From positions 1 to 64,000 of the forward strand of contig JAGAPT010000026.1 in NCBI GenBank assembly GCA_017623115.1: a DNA stretch of 64,000 nucleotides. The letters are read 5' to 3'. This stretch comes from Alistipes sp. (lineage in GTDB: Bacteria; Bacteroidota; Bacteroidia; Bacteroidales; Rikenellaceae). Below the pieces are notes generated by a model that did no database searches, had not been told where the DNA came from, and was given only the letters and a program-made list of their open reading frames with translations. Shown here piece after piece: positions 16,853 to 26,447 of this stretch (within the stretch, counting starts at the first letter, position 1; every line of letters begins with the position of its first letter). The translations under genes and the position numbers were made by a program.

Positions 16853-17590
16853 CTACCTCTCTCGTTCGATATGCTCTTTGCGCTCCATTCGCTCTCGGCG
16901 ACGCTCTGAAGGCCGTAACGCCGGTTGCACAGCCGGTTGTTTTTCTGCCACCGGCGGCACAGCCACAGCGGGCGTAGTCGTATCAGGCGCGGTCGCTACA
17001 GCGGTCGTATCACTGCCCTCACTTGGAGCAACATTAACCTCCATGCGGCTCTTCTGGTAGTAGAAACGCCAATCTTTGAAGTCTTCATCCGACTCGAATC
17101 GCTCGCCGACAAAGACATTGTTCCCCTTCACCAACTTCGTATCTACATTCGAGTAGATCTTCTTCGTGCGGGCATTCCAGAAGAGTTGTTGCGTATAGAC
17201 CTCCGTGCCGTCGTACTTATGTACCTCGACATCACCTTTGGCCTCCCACAGTTCCCGCTTTTCGTAGTAGATGGCATAGTTGGCCGTCAACACAGCATCG
17301 ACCGTCGCCAGCGAATCATCCTGATAGGTGGTAATCTTGATCCCTCGACGAAATTCGCGATAGGGCTCACTTCCAAGCGTATATCCCTCGACCAACGGGG
17401 TCTCGAAGAAATAGGAGCGCAGGCCGTTTTGCGACATGACAATCGAAAGATGCTCACTATATTCGGTCATCATGGCCGCCTCTGCCGCGGCATCTCGTTT
17501 CGCAGTCTGCTCATCACACGAGAATAGCAAGATAGCACTCCCCGCAACGAGGAGTGCTACCCGCACATATCGCATGATACCAAGCATCAT
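16853..17590 (-). CDS. lptC: LPS export protein LptC
   Basis: The 245-residue protein begins with a signal peptide ending LLFSC, so it is a lipoprotein or membrane-anchored, and continues with the LptC/OstA beta-jellyroll (EPYREFRRGIKITTYQDDSLATVDAVLTANYA, then WEAKGDVEVHKYDGTEVYT). LptC links the LptBFG transporter to the LptA bridge in lipopolysaccharide export. The C-terminal 60 residues after the fold are Pro/Ala/Arg-rich and charged, an extension of unknown purpose. It is followed by the CNNM gene and preceded by the TPR gene (24 bp). Confidence 0.85.
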   Translation of the reverse strand: MMLGIMRYVRVALLVAGSAILLFSCDEQTAKRDAAAEAAMMTEYSEHLSIVMSQNGLRSYFFETPLVEGYTLGSEPYREFRRGIKITTYQDDSLATVDAVLTANYAIYYEKRELWEAKGDVEVHKYDGTEVYTQQLFWNARTKKIYSNVDTKLVKGNNVFVGERFESDEDFKDWRFYYQKSRMEVNVAPSEGSDTTAVATAPDTTTPAVAVPPVAEKQPAVQPALRPSERRRERMERKEHIERER

Positions 17591-17614
17591 CTTCTACGCG
17601 CTGAATCTCAATGA

Positions 17615-18946
17615 TTAGCGAGGACGTACCGTCGTCGTGATACCGGCAGCCAGACCGCAGTCTACGCGGTACGAATTACCGGCCTGCAGGTCGCGCATGA
17701 AGCACTCCTCCTGGCTCGGGAAGCGGCTGCGGAAAGCGGCTTGCGCCTGCTTTGCCGTATCGAGGTACTCGGGATTGTTCTGCAGCAAATCAACAGCCTT
17801 GCTCATCGTATCATAAGCCACCCAGCAAGCAGCCTGACGAGCAAACTGCTCACCGCAGTTCGAAGCCGAAATACCATAGCACTGTGCCAACACAAAGACG
17901 GGGACACCATCCTCGGGATTGAGCTCAATAGCCTCCTTGGCAGCCTTGGCGGCAGCCGAGATGTTGTTGGCAACGAGCTCAACAACCGAAATCTGCGTCA
18001 GCAGCTTCTGACGCTCCTCGGGGTTCTCCTCCGTAGCCAGCGAAGCATTCAGATACTTCGAAGCCTTATCATAGTCACCCTTATTCTTGAACGACTGTGC
18101 CAGGTAGATAGCCATCTGGGCCGTAGGCTGTACGGCATACGACTTCTCGGCAACCTCGAAGTAGAAGTCGCTCTGGCAGTTGGCGCGGGTCATCAGCGTA
18201 ACGGCCTGATTCAGCACCTCTGCATCCTCGGGAGCAGCAGCCAACTTCGCACGGAACAATTTCTCCAAGTTCTCGCAATCAGCAGCACCACTGCGACCAA
18301 AAGCAGCGTCAAACTGCTCCTTGAAGGTCGGATGAGCCTCCAGGAAGGGGGTCAAGCGGTCATACTCGGCGATAATCTCCTCCGGCATCACCTCATCCGT
18401 ATTCTGGTAGTCGTCGCAAAGGTTCGAGAAAAACACCACGATGGTCTCGGGGTTCGTCTGTGCGCCACCGGCCTCGATCGCCTCACGGAAGGCCTGACGA
18501 ATAGCCGCACGGTTGTTGGCCATGAAGTTCAGCACGTCACGTGCCTTCACATCCAAAATATAAGCCTTACCCTCCTTGGCACTATCACCAAAGTGGAGTA
18601 CGCGAGCGTCGTAGACAGCCAACAGCGAGTCGACCATCGTCTTCTTCTCGGCAACCGACTTTGCACGGTTGATTTTGTTACGATAGATAATCGCACCATA
18701 CTTGTAGATGTTCACCGACACCTTCGGACGGTCGGCGAGCAGGAGCTGGAAGTAGTGTGCTGCCAGGTTGTAATCCTTGTTCTGCACAGCCTCCTTGAGG
18801 AAGTTGCTGCGAAGAATGTTCTGCTCGCGCTGCTCGGGCGTATCGCCATAACGGGCATAACGCGGATCGCTGAAATCTTGCTGTGCCATCGTCGCCATAG
18901 CCATGAGCGAGAAGGCTGCCGTAAACAAAATCTTTAAGCTTTTCAT
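17615..18946 (-). CDS. Exported tetratricopeptide repeat protein
   Basis: The 443-residue protein has a clear signal peptide (MKSLKILFTAAFSLMAMATMAQQ). Helical repeats run throughout, with TPR-like pairs near residues 270-360 (MAIYLAQSFKNKGDYDKASKYL; AAKAAKEAIELNPEDGVPVFVLAQCYG). Several cysteines occur in the mature chain. It is likely periplasmic or outer-membrane associated and may mediate protein interactions. It lies between the outer membrane protein gene and lptC, which suggests an envelope role, but no specific function can be given. Confidence 0.8.
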   Translation of the reverse strand: MKSLKILFTAAFSLMAMATMAQQDFSDPRYARYGDTPEQREQNILRSNFLKEAVQNKDYNLAAHYFQLLLADRPKVSVNIYKYGAIIYRNKINRAKSVAEKKTMVDSLLAVYDARVLHFGDSAKEGKAYILDVKARDVLNFMANNRAAIRQAFREAIEAGGAQTNPETIVVFFSNLCDDYQNTDEVMPEEIIAEYDRLTPFLEAHPTFKEQFDAAFGRSGAADCENLEKLFRAKLAAAPEDAEVLNQAVTLMTRANCQSDFYFEVAEKSYAVQPTAQMAIYLAQSFKNKGDYDKASKYLNASLATEENPEERQKLLTQISVVELVANNISAAAKAAKEAIELNPEDGVPVFVLAQCYGISASNCGEQFARQAACWVAYDTMSKAVDLLQNNPEYLDTAKQAQAAFRSRFPSQEECFMRDLQAGNSYRVDCGLAAGITTTVRPR

Positions 18947-18987
18947 GGAGAGTAATTGTTTTATAATTTGTTTTTATATAGTTTGCA

Positions 18988-20367
18988 TTAATCGTATTTC
19001 GGACGGAGGAACCAATATTCGTGGTTCTCGGCACCGGCAAAGAGTTTGAACCCTACACCAAATTTCACATATTTCTGGCGCACCAAACCAATCTCCTTGG
19101 CGACGTTGAATCCGCGATCGCCATACTCAACAGCGAAATCGACCGATGAGATTCCGAGGAACTTGATGGGAATACCAAAACCGGCCGTCACGGCATACTC
19201 CTGAAGTTTGTGGTCATCGAAGGTCTGATTATGACTGCCATAGCGAACACCCAGGCGATAGGACCAACGACGCCAGAAGCGACGCGTATCATAACGAGCC
19301 GGCACGAACTCCATACCCGCCTTAATCGTATGGGTATCGGTATAGGCAACGACCATGTGGCTCTGCTCCACACCGCTTACACCTGTATTCTCGCTACCCT
19401 TGTTGGCCGTCCACTCCTGGTACGTATAGTCCAAGCCAATCGCCCACTTGGCCGTCTGATAGAAGGCTCCGATGGTCAATTGACGCGGCAAGGTTATCGA
19501 GAGGTGATTATCATCGGCCGCAACCGCTGTACCATAGAGGTCGCCACCCGTCACAACACTCGTAACATCAGGATTCAAATCGCCACCAATATCGTAGGTT
19601 GCACCAAACGTCAGCACGCGCTTTTGGGTCAGCAGCGCATTCCACTGCACACCGAATTGTGCTTTGATGTTCGAGATGGCATACTCCGAGTTACCACTCA
19701 CCGAGCCATACGAGCCGTTACCGGTAATCGACACAGGAGTCATCACAAACGCACGGTCGATATCGCCCCAGTAATACTGCATGGCAACACCTATCGAGAG
19801 ATTTTTGACCACCTCATAGCCGATACCGACTTTGACCTCGGTCACGTCACCCTCGCCTTGATAGCTGTAATTCACACGACCCACATGACCCCAGACCGGA
19901 TCCGAGGCATCGTACACGTGATCGTACATCATGCGATAACCCACCGAGCTATACGGTGTTACGCTGAAACCCAAGCCCAGATTCTTGGCCAGCGGCATCA
20001 GGAAGGCGAACTCGCGGATGTTGAAACTATTGTAGGCCGACTTCTTTTCGGCACCCTCAACGGTCTGATAGTTGTAGTAGTTTTGTCCCTCGAGCGCCAC
20101 ATCCAGCAGGAAACTCTTGCGCGTTACGAGGCTGAATCCTGCCGGATTCAGCAGGTTAATCATACCCGTTTGACGGGCTGCAACACCGACACCACCCATC
20201 GAACGCATGGTCAGCGTTCCGGGGGTGTTGATTTCGCCGATGCCATACATCGTATAGGGCGAGAAGGCATTGATACTGCTTGTCTGGGCCGAAGCTGTTA
20301 CCGAGAGGGCGACGACAGCCACCACGACGGCAAACAATCTCTTCAAACTATTTTTTTGCTGTTGCAT
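18988..20367 (-). CDS. Outer membrane beta-barrel protein
   Basis: The 459-residue protein starts with a signal peptide (LFAVVVAVVALSVTASAQ). A Gly-rich segment follows (MRSMGGVGVAARQTGMINLLNPAG) that resembles the N-terminal plug of FadL-like or Bacteroidetes OMP families. Amphipathic strands with aromatic ends then continue to the C-terminus, as in a monomeric barrel. It probably sits in the outer membrane; the substrate is unknown. Its start codon overlaps the end of coaX by 20 bp, so translation is probably coupled. Confidence 0.75.
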   Translation of the reverse strand: MQQQKNSLKRLFAVVVAVVALSVTASAQTSSINAFSPYTMYGIGEINTPGTLTMRSMGGVGVAARQTGMINLLNPAGFSLVTRKSFLLDVALEGQNYYNYQTVEGAEKKSAYNSFNIREFAFLMPLAKNLGLGFSVTPYSSVGYRMMYDHVYDASDPVWGHVGRVNYSYQGEGDVTEVKVGIGYEVVKNLSIGVAMQYYWGDIDRAFVMTPVSITGNGSYGSVSGNSEYAISNIKAQFGVQWNALLTQKRVLTFGATYDIGGDLNPDVTSVVTGGDLYGTAVAADDNHLSITLPRQLTIGAFYQTAKWAIGLDYTYQEWTANKGSENTGVSGVEQSHMVVAYTDTHTIKAGMEFVPARYDTRRFWRRWSYRLGVRYGSHNQTFDDHKLQEYAVTAGFGIPIKFLGISSVDFAVEYGDRGFNVAKEIGLVRQKYVKFGVGFKLFAGAENHEYWFLRPKYD

Positions 20368-21088
20368 TGTACTCTAAAATTCGGTTCAAACCGTAAAACA
20401 CCAAATTAGGTTCTGCAAATATCGTATTTTTAATTCGTTTCGCAAAGTATTTCGCCTCTCCACCGGTAAAAATTACGCACAAATCGCCATTTTTTTCCTG
20501 CAAACGCGTCATATACCCCTCCAATTCGAACTGCACGGAGTTCATGACCCCCTGCTCAATGGCCTCACGAGTCGAGCAACCGAAGAGCTGTTCGGAGGCT
20601 TCCTCCGAGGCCTCACACAACGGCAAAGTAGCCGTATACTCCTGTAGTGCTCTGAAACGATTCGACACCCCCAACGAGATGGAGCCCCCATGGAACACCC
20701 CCTCCTTGGATACAAAATCCAGTGTCAGTGCCGTACCAAAGTCAACCACCAGACAATCCCGTCCGGGATAGCGTGCCACCGCTCCAACGGCCGCTGCTAC
20801 TCGGTCACGTCCCAGCGTATCGGGCGTTGCATACGCAATCGCTATCGGCACAGGGGTTTGGGGCGTAAACCATATCACCTCCGCAACACACTCTTCGAGC
20901 AGTGCCAGCACTTCATCGACCGCACCGCGGGTCGAGGAGCAGATGGCTCGTTGCAGGTTGTACTGCGCCACCAACGTCGTCAGTTGCGAGGCGGTCAACT
21001 CGCCCACTTCGCTTGTTACGACACCTCCATCTTTATCGGCCACAGCCCATTTGATGCGTGTATTGCCTATATCTACGAGTAGATTCAT
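20348..21088 (-). CDS. coaX: Type III pantothenate kinase CoaX
   Basis: The 246-residue enzyme has the ASKHA kinase motifs of CoaX: MNLLVDIGNTRIKWAV at the N-terminus, DTLGRDRVAAAVGA and LVVDFGTALTLDFV in the centre, and IFTGGEAKYFAK near the end. It phosphorylates pantothenate in the first step of coenzyme A synthesis and usually requires a monovalent cation. The ATG at 21088 is chosen because it overlaps the mfd stop codon as ATGA, the usual coupling arrangement; the longer frame would extend well into mfd. Confidence 0.92.
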   Translation of the reverse strand: MNLLVDIGNTRIKWAVADKDGGVVTSEVGELTASQLTTLVAQYNLQRAICSSTRGAVDEVLALLEECVAEVIWFTPQTPVPIAIAYATPDTLGRDRVAAAVGAVARYPGRDCLVVDFGTALTLDFVSKEGVFHGGSISLGVSNRFRALQEYTATLPLCEASEEASEQLFGCSTREAIEQGVMNSVQFELEGYMTRLQEKNGDLCVIFTGGEAKYFAKRIKNTIFAEPNLVFYGLNRILEYNATAKK

Positions 21089-24000
21089 CCGAGTGATTGC
21101 AGGGTTTTCCACGCCTCTTCGACGTTCTTCACTTGTCGAACGGTCATTCCAAGGCGATTATTGTGTTGTTTCAGCACAAAGCGGTCGGGGTGCTGCGTGA
21201 TATACATCAGCAGATTGCGGAACACCTCGCTCTGGTAGTAGGGGGAATTTTGCTCGCCCACGAAGTGGACAATCATCAATCCGTTCTTCACCTTCACACG
21301 CTCCATACCAAGACGAATGGCCTCCCAACGCAGGCGCACGACGTGCATCAGTTCGCGTGCAGCCTGCGGCAACTCGCCAAAGCGGTCTTTCAGGCGTTGC
21401 TCAAAGCCCTGTAGCGACTCCTCATCCTTCAAACCATCGAGCTCACGATAGAGTTTCAGACGCTCGGCCTGTTGCGAAACATAGGTGTCGGGGAGTCCCG
21501 CTTCGAGTTCGATGTCGATGTGCGAGTCGTCGATGAAGTGCATGGCATCGACCACCTCCTGCTCCTTGTCACTCATACCCGGCATGAGCAAGCCCTCCTG
21601 GCGCAACTCGGCAATCGCCTCGTTCAAAATTTTCTGGTAGGTCTCGAAACCAATATCGGTAATGAAACCGCTCTGTTCAGCACCCAGGAGGTTGCCGGCA
21701 CCACGAATATCGAGGTCCTGCATCGCAATATTGAAGCCCGAGCCGAGATCCGAGAACTCCTCGATGGCACGCAGGCGACGACGAGCATCCGAGGTCAGCA
21801 GTTCATCGGACGGAGAGAGCAGATAGCAGAAGGCCTTCTTATCGGAGCGACCCACACGACCACGCAACTGATGCAGGTCGCTCAGGCCAAAGTTTTGCGC
21901 ATTGTTAATGATAATGGTATTGGCATTCGGAATATCGATACCATTTTCGACAATCGTCGTCGAGAGCAGCACCTCAAACTCCCCATAGATGAAATCCATG
22001 ATGAGTTTCTCGAGTTGCTCGGCCGGCATCTTACCATGGCCCACGCCCACTCGGGCCTTCGGGCAAAGCCGTGTAATCATCCCCTGCATGGTCAGCAAAT
22101 CCTCGACACGGTTGTGAACAAAGTAAACCTGACCGCCTCGTGCCAACTCCTGCTCGATGGCATCGCGGATAATCTCCTCCGAGAAGGCATGCGACTCGGT
22201 GAGAATCGGTTGTCGGTTGGGCGGGGGCGTCGAGATAACCGAGAGGTCGCGTGAACCCATGAGCGAGAATTGCAACGTGCGCGGAATCGGTGTTGCCGTC
22301 AAGGTCAGCGTATCGACCGAGATGCTCAGTTCGGTCAGTTTTTCCTTCGCTGCTACACCGAATTTTTGCTCTTCGTCAATAATCAGCAACCCCAAATCGC
22401 GGAAACGAATCTGCTTGCCGAGCATCTTATGTGTACCTATCAGGATATCGATTTTTCCCGAGGCCAACTCCTCGCAAATCTGGCGCACCTCTTTGGTGGT
22501 CTTCGTGCGATTGAGGTACTCGATGGTCACCGGGAAGCCACGCAAACGCTCCGAGAAGGAGCGGTAGTGCTGCAACGCCAGAATCGTCGTCGGCACCAGC
22601 ACCGCCACCTGCTTACCATCGCACGCAGCCTTAAAAGCGGCACGAATCGCCACCTCGGTCTTACCGAAGCCCACATCGCCACACACCAAACGATCCATCG
22701 GCTCCGAGGACTCCATATCCTTCTTCACCGCCATCACGGCTGCCTGCTGATCGGGCGTATCCTCGTATTGGAACGAGGCCTCCAACTCATGTTGCAGATA
22801 GCTGTCGGGTGTAAAGGCGAATCCCTTCGAGGCCTTACGACGGGCATAGAGGGCGATGAGCTGACGCGAAATATCCTTGACGGCCTTCTTCGTGGCTGTC
22901 TTGAGTTTCTGCCAAGCTCCCGTACCGAGTTTATAGATTTTCGGTGGCTCGCCATCGCCCGATTTATAGCGCGAGATGCGGTGCAACGAGTGCACATTGA
23001 CAAACAAGACATCCCCATCCTTATAGACCAGCTTGATGGCCTCGTGCGCCTTGCCGTTTTCGACCATCTTGACCAAGCCGTCAAAGCGGCCGACGCCATG
23101 GTCGATGTGCACCACATAATCACCCGGCCGCAACTGATTCAGTTCAGCCACGGTCATCTGCTCGTCCCGCTTAATCTCACCGTTGATGCGGTAGCGTTGG
23201 TAGCGGTCAAAAATCTGGTGGTCGGTATAGAGACACAACTTCAGGTCGTGGTCGACAAAACCTTCACGCAAAGTGATGGACAACGCTTTGACCGTCGCCT
23301 GTCCACGGCCTATCTGGTGGAAGATATTCTCCAGACGCTCGACCTGCACCTTATTTTCCGAGAGGATGAAGGTACGATAATCGCGTTGTGCATTGCGAAT
23401 CATATCATCGGCCAGCAGTTCGAAATTCTTGTTGAACTTCGGCTGGGGTTGGGTCGAGAAGCGGATAGAGGTGTTTGCCGAACGCTCGGGAAGGTTGTTG
23501 CGCAGGACCACCAATCGGCTCCCCTCTATATCGGCCAAAAGAGCGTTTCGGGAGGTTAGCAGGCCATCTATCTCGGAAGGCTCCTCCATATCGGCAAGGG
23601 TCTTGCGACGCACCTCATTAACCCGCCGCAACACCGCATCGGCATCATAGCACCACGTCATCATCTCCCGACCGGCAAAATGGAGCAGCGATACTCGGTC
23701 TACGGCTCCCGCACGGTCGCTCATATCCGGGATAATCTCCACCACCTCGAGCCGATCGGCCGACAGCTGGCTCGAAATCTCGAAGCGACGAATCGACTCC
23801 ACCTCATCGCCAAAGAAATCGAGGCGGTAGGGCTTGCTCTCCACATAGGAGAAGATATCGACAATACCGCCACGAATCGAATATTGGCCGGGCTCATAGA
23901 CGAAATCTACCCGCGTGAAGGCCGCCTCCTGCAAGGCATCCTCCAGCACCTCAATCGAAATCGCATCTCCGACACGCACCATGATGGTCCCTTGGGCGAT

Positions 24001-24420
24001 GGCGGTGGCATCGGCCACCCGTTCGGCCAGGGCCTCGGGGTAAGTACAGATGACCAGATACCCCTTACCCGTGAAGTTGCGAATCGCCGAAAGCGTCGCC
24101 GTGCGCTGCACAACGCCCTGCGCATCCTCGCCTCCGTAGGCTACCGAACGCTTATACGAAGAGGGGAAGAAGCAGACCCGCTCCTCGTCGAGCAGGTGAT
24201 AGAAATCATTCAGCAGATAGGCTGCGGCATCGCGATCATCGGCTACAAAGAGGTGAATACCCCCCAGCCGCTCGATGGCCGCAGAGGCATAGCACGAAAG
24301 AGCACCACCCACCAACTCTTCGAGATGGAGGGTGACACCCTGTTGTTTCGCCTCCCGACATAGTTGCCGAAGCGGTTTCGACTCCGCCAAAAAGGCGGCT
24401 AATTGTTCTCGTGCAGTCAC
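21085..24420 (-). CDS. mfd: Transcription-repair coupling factor Mfd
   Basis: The 1111-residue protein has a UvrB-like N-terminal region and a CarD/RNA-polymerase interaction domain around residues 435-510 (LRPGDYVVHIDHGVGRFDGL). SF2 helicase motifs follow: Walker A GDVGFGKTEVAIRAAFKA, DEEQKFGV, TATPIPRTL, and the RecG-like TRG motif (GRVGRSDKKAFCYLL). A TRCF domain ends the protein. Mfd displaces stalled RNA polymerase and recruits UvrA. The start codon is GTG at 24420. The gene lies 61 bp after RNase G in the same leftward direction and overlaps coaX by four bases. Confidence 0.97.
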   Translation of the reverse strand: MTAREQLAAFLAESKPLRQLCREAKQQGVTLHLEELVGGALSCYASAAIERLGGIHLFVADDRDAAAYLLNDFYHLLDEERVCFFPSSYKRSVAYGGEDAQGVVQRTATLSAIRNFTGKGYLVICTYPEALAERVADATAIAQGTIMVRVGDAISIEVLEDALQEAAFTRVDFVYEPGQYSIRGGIVDIFSYVESKPYRLDFFGDEVESIRRFEISSQLSADRLEVVEIIPDMSDRAGAVDRVSLLHFAGREMMTWCYDADAVLRRVNEVRRKTLADMEEPSEIDGLLTSRNALLADIEGSRLVVLRNNLPERSANTSIRFSTQPQPKFNKNFELLADDMIRNAQRDYRTFILSENKVQVERLENIFHQIGRGQATVKALSITLREGFVDHDLKLCLYTDHQIFDRYQRYRINGEIKRDEQMTVAELNQLRPGDYVVHIDHGVGRFDGLVKMVENGKAHEAIKLVYKDGDVLFVNVHSLHRISRYKSGDGEPPKIYKLGTGAWQKLKTATKKAVKDISRQLIALYARRKASKGFAFTPDSYLQHELEASFQYEDTPDQQAAVMAVKKDMESSEPMDRLVCGDVGFGKTEVAIRAAFKAACDGKQVAVLVPTTILALQHYRSFSERLRGFPVTIEYLNRTKTTKEVRQICEELASGKIDILIGTHKMLGKQIRFRDLGLLIIDEEQKFGVAAKEKLTELSISVDTLTLTATPIPRTLQFSLMGSRDLSVISTPPPNRQPILTESHAFSEEIIRDAIEQELARGGQVYFVHNRVEDLLTMQGMITRLCPKARVGVGHGKMPAEQLEKLIMDFIYGEFEVLLSTTIVENGIDIPNANTIIINNAQNFGLSDLHQLRGRVGRSDKKAFCYLLSPSDELLTSDARRRLRAIEEFSDLGSGFNIAMQDLDIRGAGNLLGAEQSGFITDIGFETYQKILNEAIAELRQEGLLMPGMSDKEQEVVDAMHFIDDSHIDIELEAGLPDTYVSQQAERLKLYRELDGLKDEESLQGFEQRLKDRFGELPQAARELMHVVRLRWEAIRLGMERVKVKNGLMIVHFVGEQNSPYYQSEVFRNLLMYITQHPDRFVLKQHNNRLGMTVRQVKNVEEAWKTLQSLG

Positions 24421-24453
24421 AGCTTGCTCTTTAACCCTGCTGCGCAGGCTTGA

Positions 24454-24480
24454 CTTTGCTCTTTGCTCTTTGCTCTTTCC
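24454..24480. repeat. Short tandem repeat between rng and mfd
   Basis: Three to four copies of the seven-base unit TTTGCTC lie in the 61 bp gap. This is a small low-complexity stretch, possibly prone to slippage, with no coding consequence. Confidence 0.6.
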
Positions 24481-24481
24481 T

Positions 24482-26035
24482 CTACTTAATCAGGTCGTTA
24501 TCCTTCTTGTCGTGATAATGCACCTCTATGATGCCCGTACTCTGGTCCTCAACAACCTTGATGCGGGTCTTATATTTCCACTCCCAGCGACGACGCAGCG
24601 AGAAGAAACCACGTGTAAGGAACGAGGCGACATAGGGGCTGACCACCAACTTGATATACTTATGACCGCGATCAAGGGTCAAAAGTGAAATCTGGTTCTC
24701 GATTTTCTTGTCGAGCAGCACCGTCGGCTCTACCTTGCCCGTACCATGGCAGGTCGGGCAGACATCCGTCACGTCCTCGATGGCCAACGGGCGTACACGC
24801 TGGCGGGTAATCTGCATCAGACCGAATTTCGACAACGGGAGAATCGTATGTTTCGCCTTGTCGGTAGCCATCAGGCGGGTCATCTCCTCATAAAGAGCCT
24901 GCTTGTTGGCCGATTTGTGCAGGTCGATGAAGTCGACAATCACAATACCGCCCATATCACGCAGACGCAGCTGACGGGCAATCTCCTTCGCAGCAGCCAG
25001 ATTGACATCCATGGCGGTCTGCTCCTGGTTGTCCTCGGCCTTGGTGCGGTTACCCGAGTTCACGTCGATGACATTCATCGCCTCCGTGCGCTCGATAATC
25101 AGGTACGCACCTCGTTTGAGCGATACATACTTCGCAAAGAGCGATTTGATCTGCTTCGAGATGTCGAAATTATCGAAGATGGGCACCGACCCCTTGTAGT
25201 GCTTGACAATCTTCTCCATCGCGGGGTCAATCTCATGCACATACCCCTTAATCTCCTTGTAGAGCGCCTCATCATTAACGGCAATCTGCGAGAAGGTACC
25301 ATTGAGCGAATCACGAATAATCGTGTTGGCACGGCTCATCTCGCTCATCAGCTGTCCGGGAGCCGTCGGAGCCTTCTTGCGAATCGTACCACAGGTCTTG
25401 AACCAGCGATCGAGTTGCTGACGAATATCGTGTTCGATCTCCTCATCTTTGGCCTCTACGGCTGCCGTGCGAATAATCACACCGAAATTCTTCGGCAACA
25501 CCGATGCAGCAATACGCTTCAGGCGACGTTTCTCCTCCGAGGAGCGAATCTTTTGCGAGAGGAAGACCTTCTGCGAGAAGGGCACCAGCACCACATTGCG
25601 GCCGGCCAGCGACACCTCGGCTGTTAGGCGGGGGCCCTTGGTTGAAATGGCCTCCTTGGCAATCTGCACCATCACCAAATCGCCAACCTGCACCTGGCCG
25701 TCTATCTTTCCGCCCTTCTCGAGCGGCGCCTCGAGCTTCATTGTATCGACCTTCAGTCCGCGTTTCCCGGGCTGAAACGAGTTGACCAATTTTTTGAGTG
25801 AAGCGAAGTGTGTTCCGAGGTCCGAATAGTGAATGAAGGCATCCTTCTCATGGCCGATATTGATAAAGGCCGCATTCAGACCCGGCATAATTTTACGCAC
25901 CCGTCCCAGATAGATGTCGCCCACGGCAAAACCGGTTTGACACTGCTCCTTATTGAGTTCGACCAGCACCTTGTCTTCACACAAGGCGATGCTAATCTCG
26001 GCCGGAGTTACGTTGATAATCAGTTCTCTGTTCAT
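24482..26035 (-). CDS. rng: Ribonuclease E/G family endoribonuclease
   Basis: The 517-residue protein has the RNase E/G core. An N-terminal S1 domain is interrupted as usual (DIYLGRVRKIMPGLNAAFINIGHEKDAFIHYSD), with the 5'-sensor region after it. The DNase I-like catalytic site contains IDVNSGNRT and GGIVIVDFIDL, whose aspartates bind magnesium. A Zn-link (CPTCHGTGKV) follows. It cleaves single-stranded RNA in rRNA maturation and mRNA decay; its length fits RNase G rather than RNase E, with no long scaffold tail. A structured ~410 bp region precedes it. Confidence 0.93.
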   Translation of the reverse strand: MNRELIINVTPAEISIALCEDKVLVELNKEQCQTGFAVGDIYLGRVRKIMPGLNAAFINIGHEKDAFIHYSDLGTHFASLKKLVNSFQPGKRGLKVDTMKLEAPLEKGGKIDGQVQVGDLVMVQIAKEAISTKGPRLTAEVSLAGRNVVLVPFSQKVFLSQKIRSSEEKRRLKRIAASVLPKNFGVIIRTAAVEAKDEEIEHDIRQQLDRWFKTCGTIRKKAPTAPGQLMSEMSRANTIIRDSLNGTFSQIAVNDEALYKEIKGYVHEIDPAMEKIVKHYKGSVPIFDNFDISKQIKSLFAKYVSLKRGAYLIIERTEAMNVIDVNSGNRTKAEDNQEQTAMDVNLAAAKEIARQLRLRDMGGIVIVDFIDLHKSANKQALYEEMTRLMATDKAKHTILPLSKFGLMQITRQRVRPLAIEDVTDVCPTCHGTGKVEPTVLLDKKIENQISLLTLDRGHKYIKLVVSPYVASFLTRGFFSLRRRWEWKYKTRIKVVEDQSTGIIEVHYHDKKDNDLIK

Positions 26036-26076
26036 ATTTCAGTTGTGCTCTTTCTTCGAGCAAGGTTATATTGGAT

Positions 26077-26301
26077 TCGGTCGCTCATGCCTCTTACATC
26101 GTGTAGGGAAACCGCCAAAACAAAACATCGCAGTTCACCACCCCTCCTTAGGTCTCTCCTGCATAGAGAAGGATGGGCACCTTATGCAACCTTTGCGGGA
26201 TAAGATAATTCCCCTCGTGGGGTTGAGGGCAAAATCCGCAATGGCTCTTATCGCCTTATCAGGGCTTTCACAGAACGAAACCGAATGTGGTTAGCGACCG
26301 A
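26077..26301. ncRNA. Candidate structured RNA or rng leader
   Basis: In the noncoding stretch between rng and the 29-residue gene, TCGGTCGCT (26077-26085) and AGCGACCGA (26293-26301) form a perfect 9 bp closing stem around about 207 bases. Inside are a CCCC-ACGA-GGGG hairpin (minus strand) and two further complementary pairs: GATAAGA with TCTTATC, and TTGCGG with CCGCAA. As written these two would cross, as in a pseudoknot. It does not match tmRNA or RNase P by eye. On the minus strand it would be the 5' leader of rng, ending 41 bp before the ATG. Strand and function are unproven. Confidence 0.4.
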
Positions 26302-26391
26302 TTTTATTTCAGGGAGTGTCGGTCAAACTCTCAATCTAACGCGATATACGGCACACGATGAACACGCACCAATGTGCCGAATAATTAAATA

Positions 26392-26424
26392 GGTAAAGGT
26401 AAAGGGCACCCCTTTACCTTTACC
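26392..26424. other. Perfect 15 bp inverted repeat
   Basis: Arms 26392-26406 and 26410-26424 (GGTAAAGGTAAAGGG and its complement) flank a three-base loop. It lies just downstream of the 29-residue gene on the minus strand and could be a terminator or processing hairpin before the rng leader. Only a weak T-rich tail (ATTTAATTATT) follows. Confidence 0.6.
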
Positions 26425-26447
26425 GTAGTCCTTCAGCAGGCACCACC

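Noticed and set aside
26077-26301. tmRNA or RNase P RNA in the rng upstream region
   Set aside because: The hallmark sequences (tRNA-like T arm with tag frame, or the conserved RNase P P4 core) are not present on either strand.
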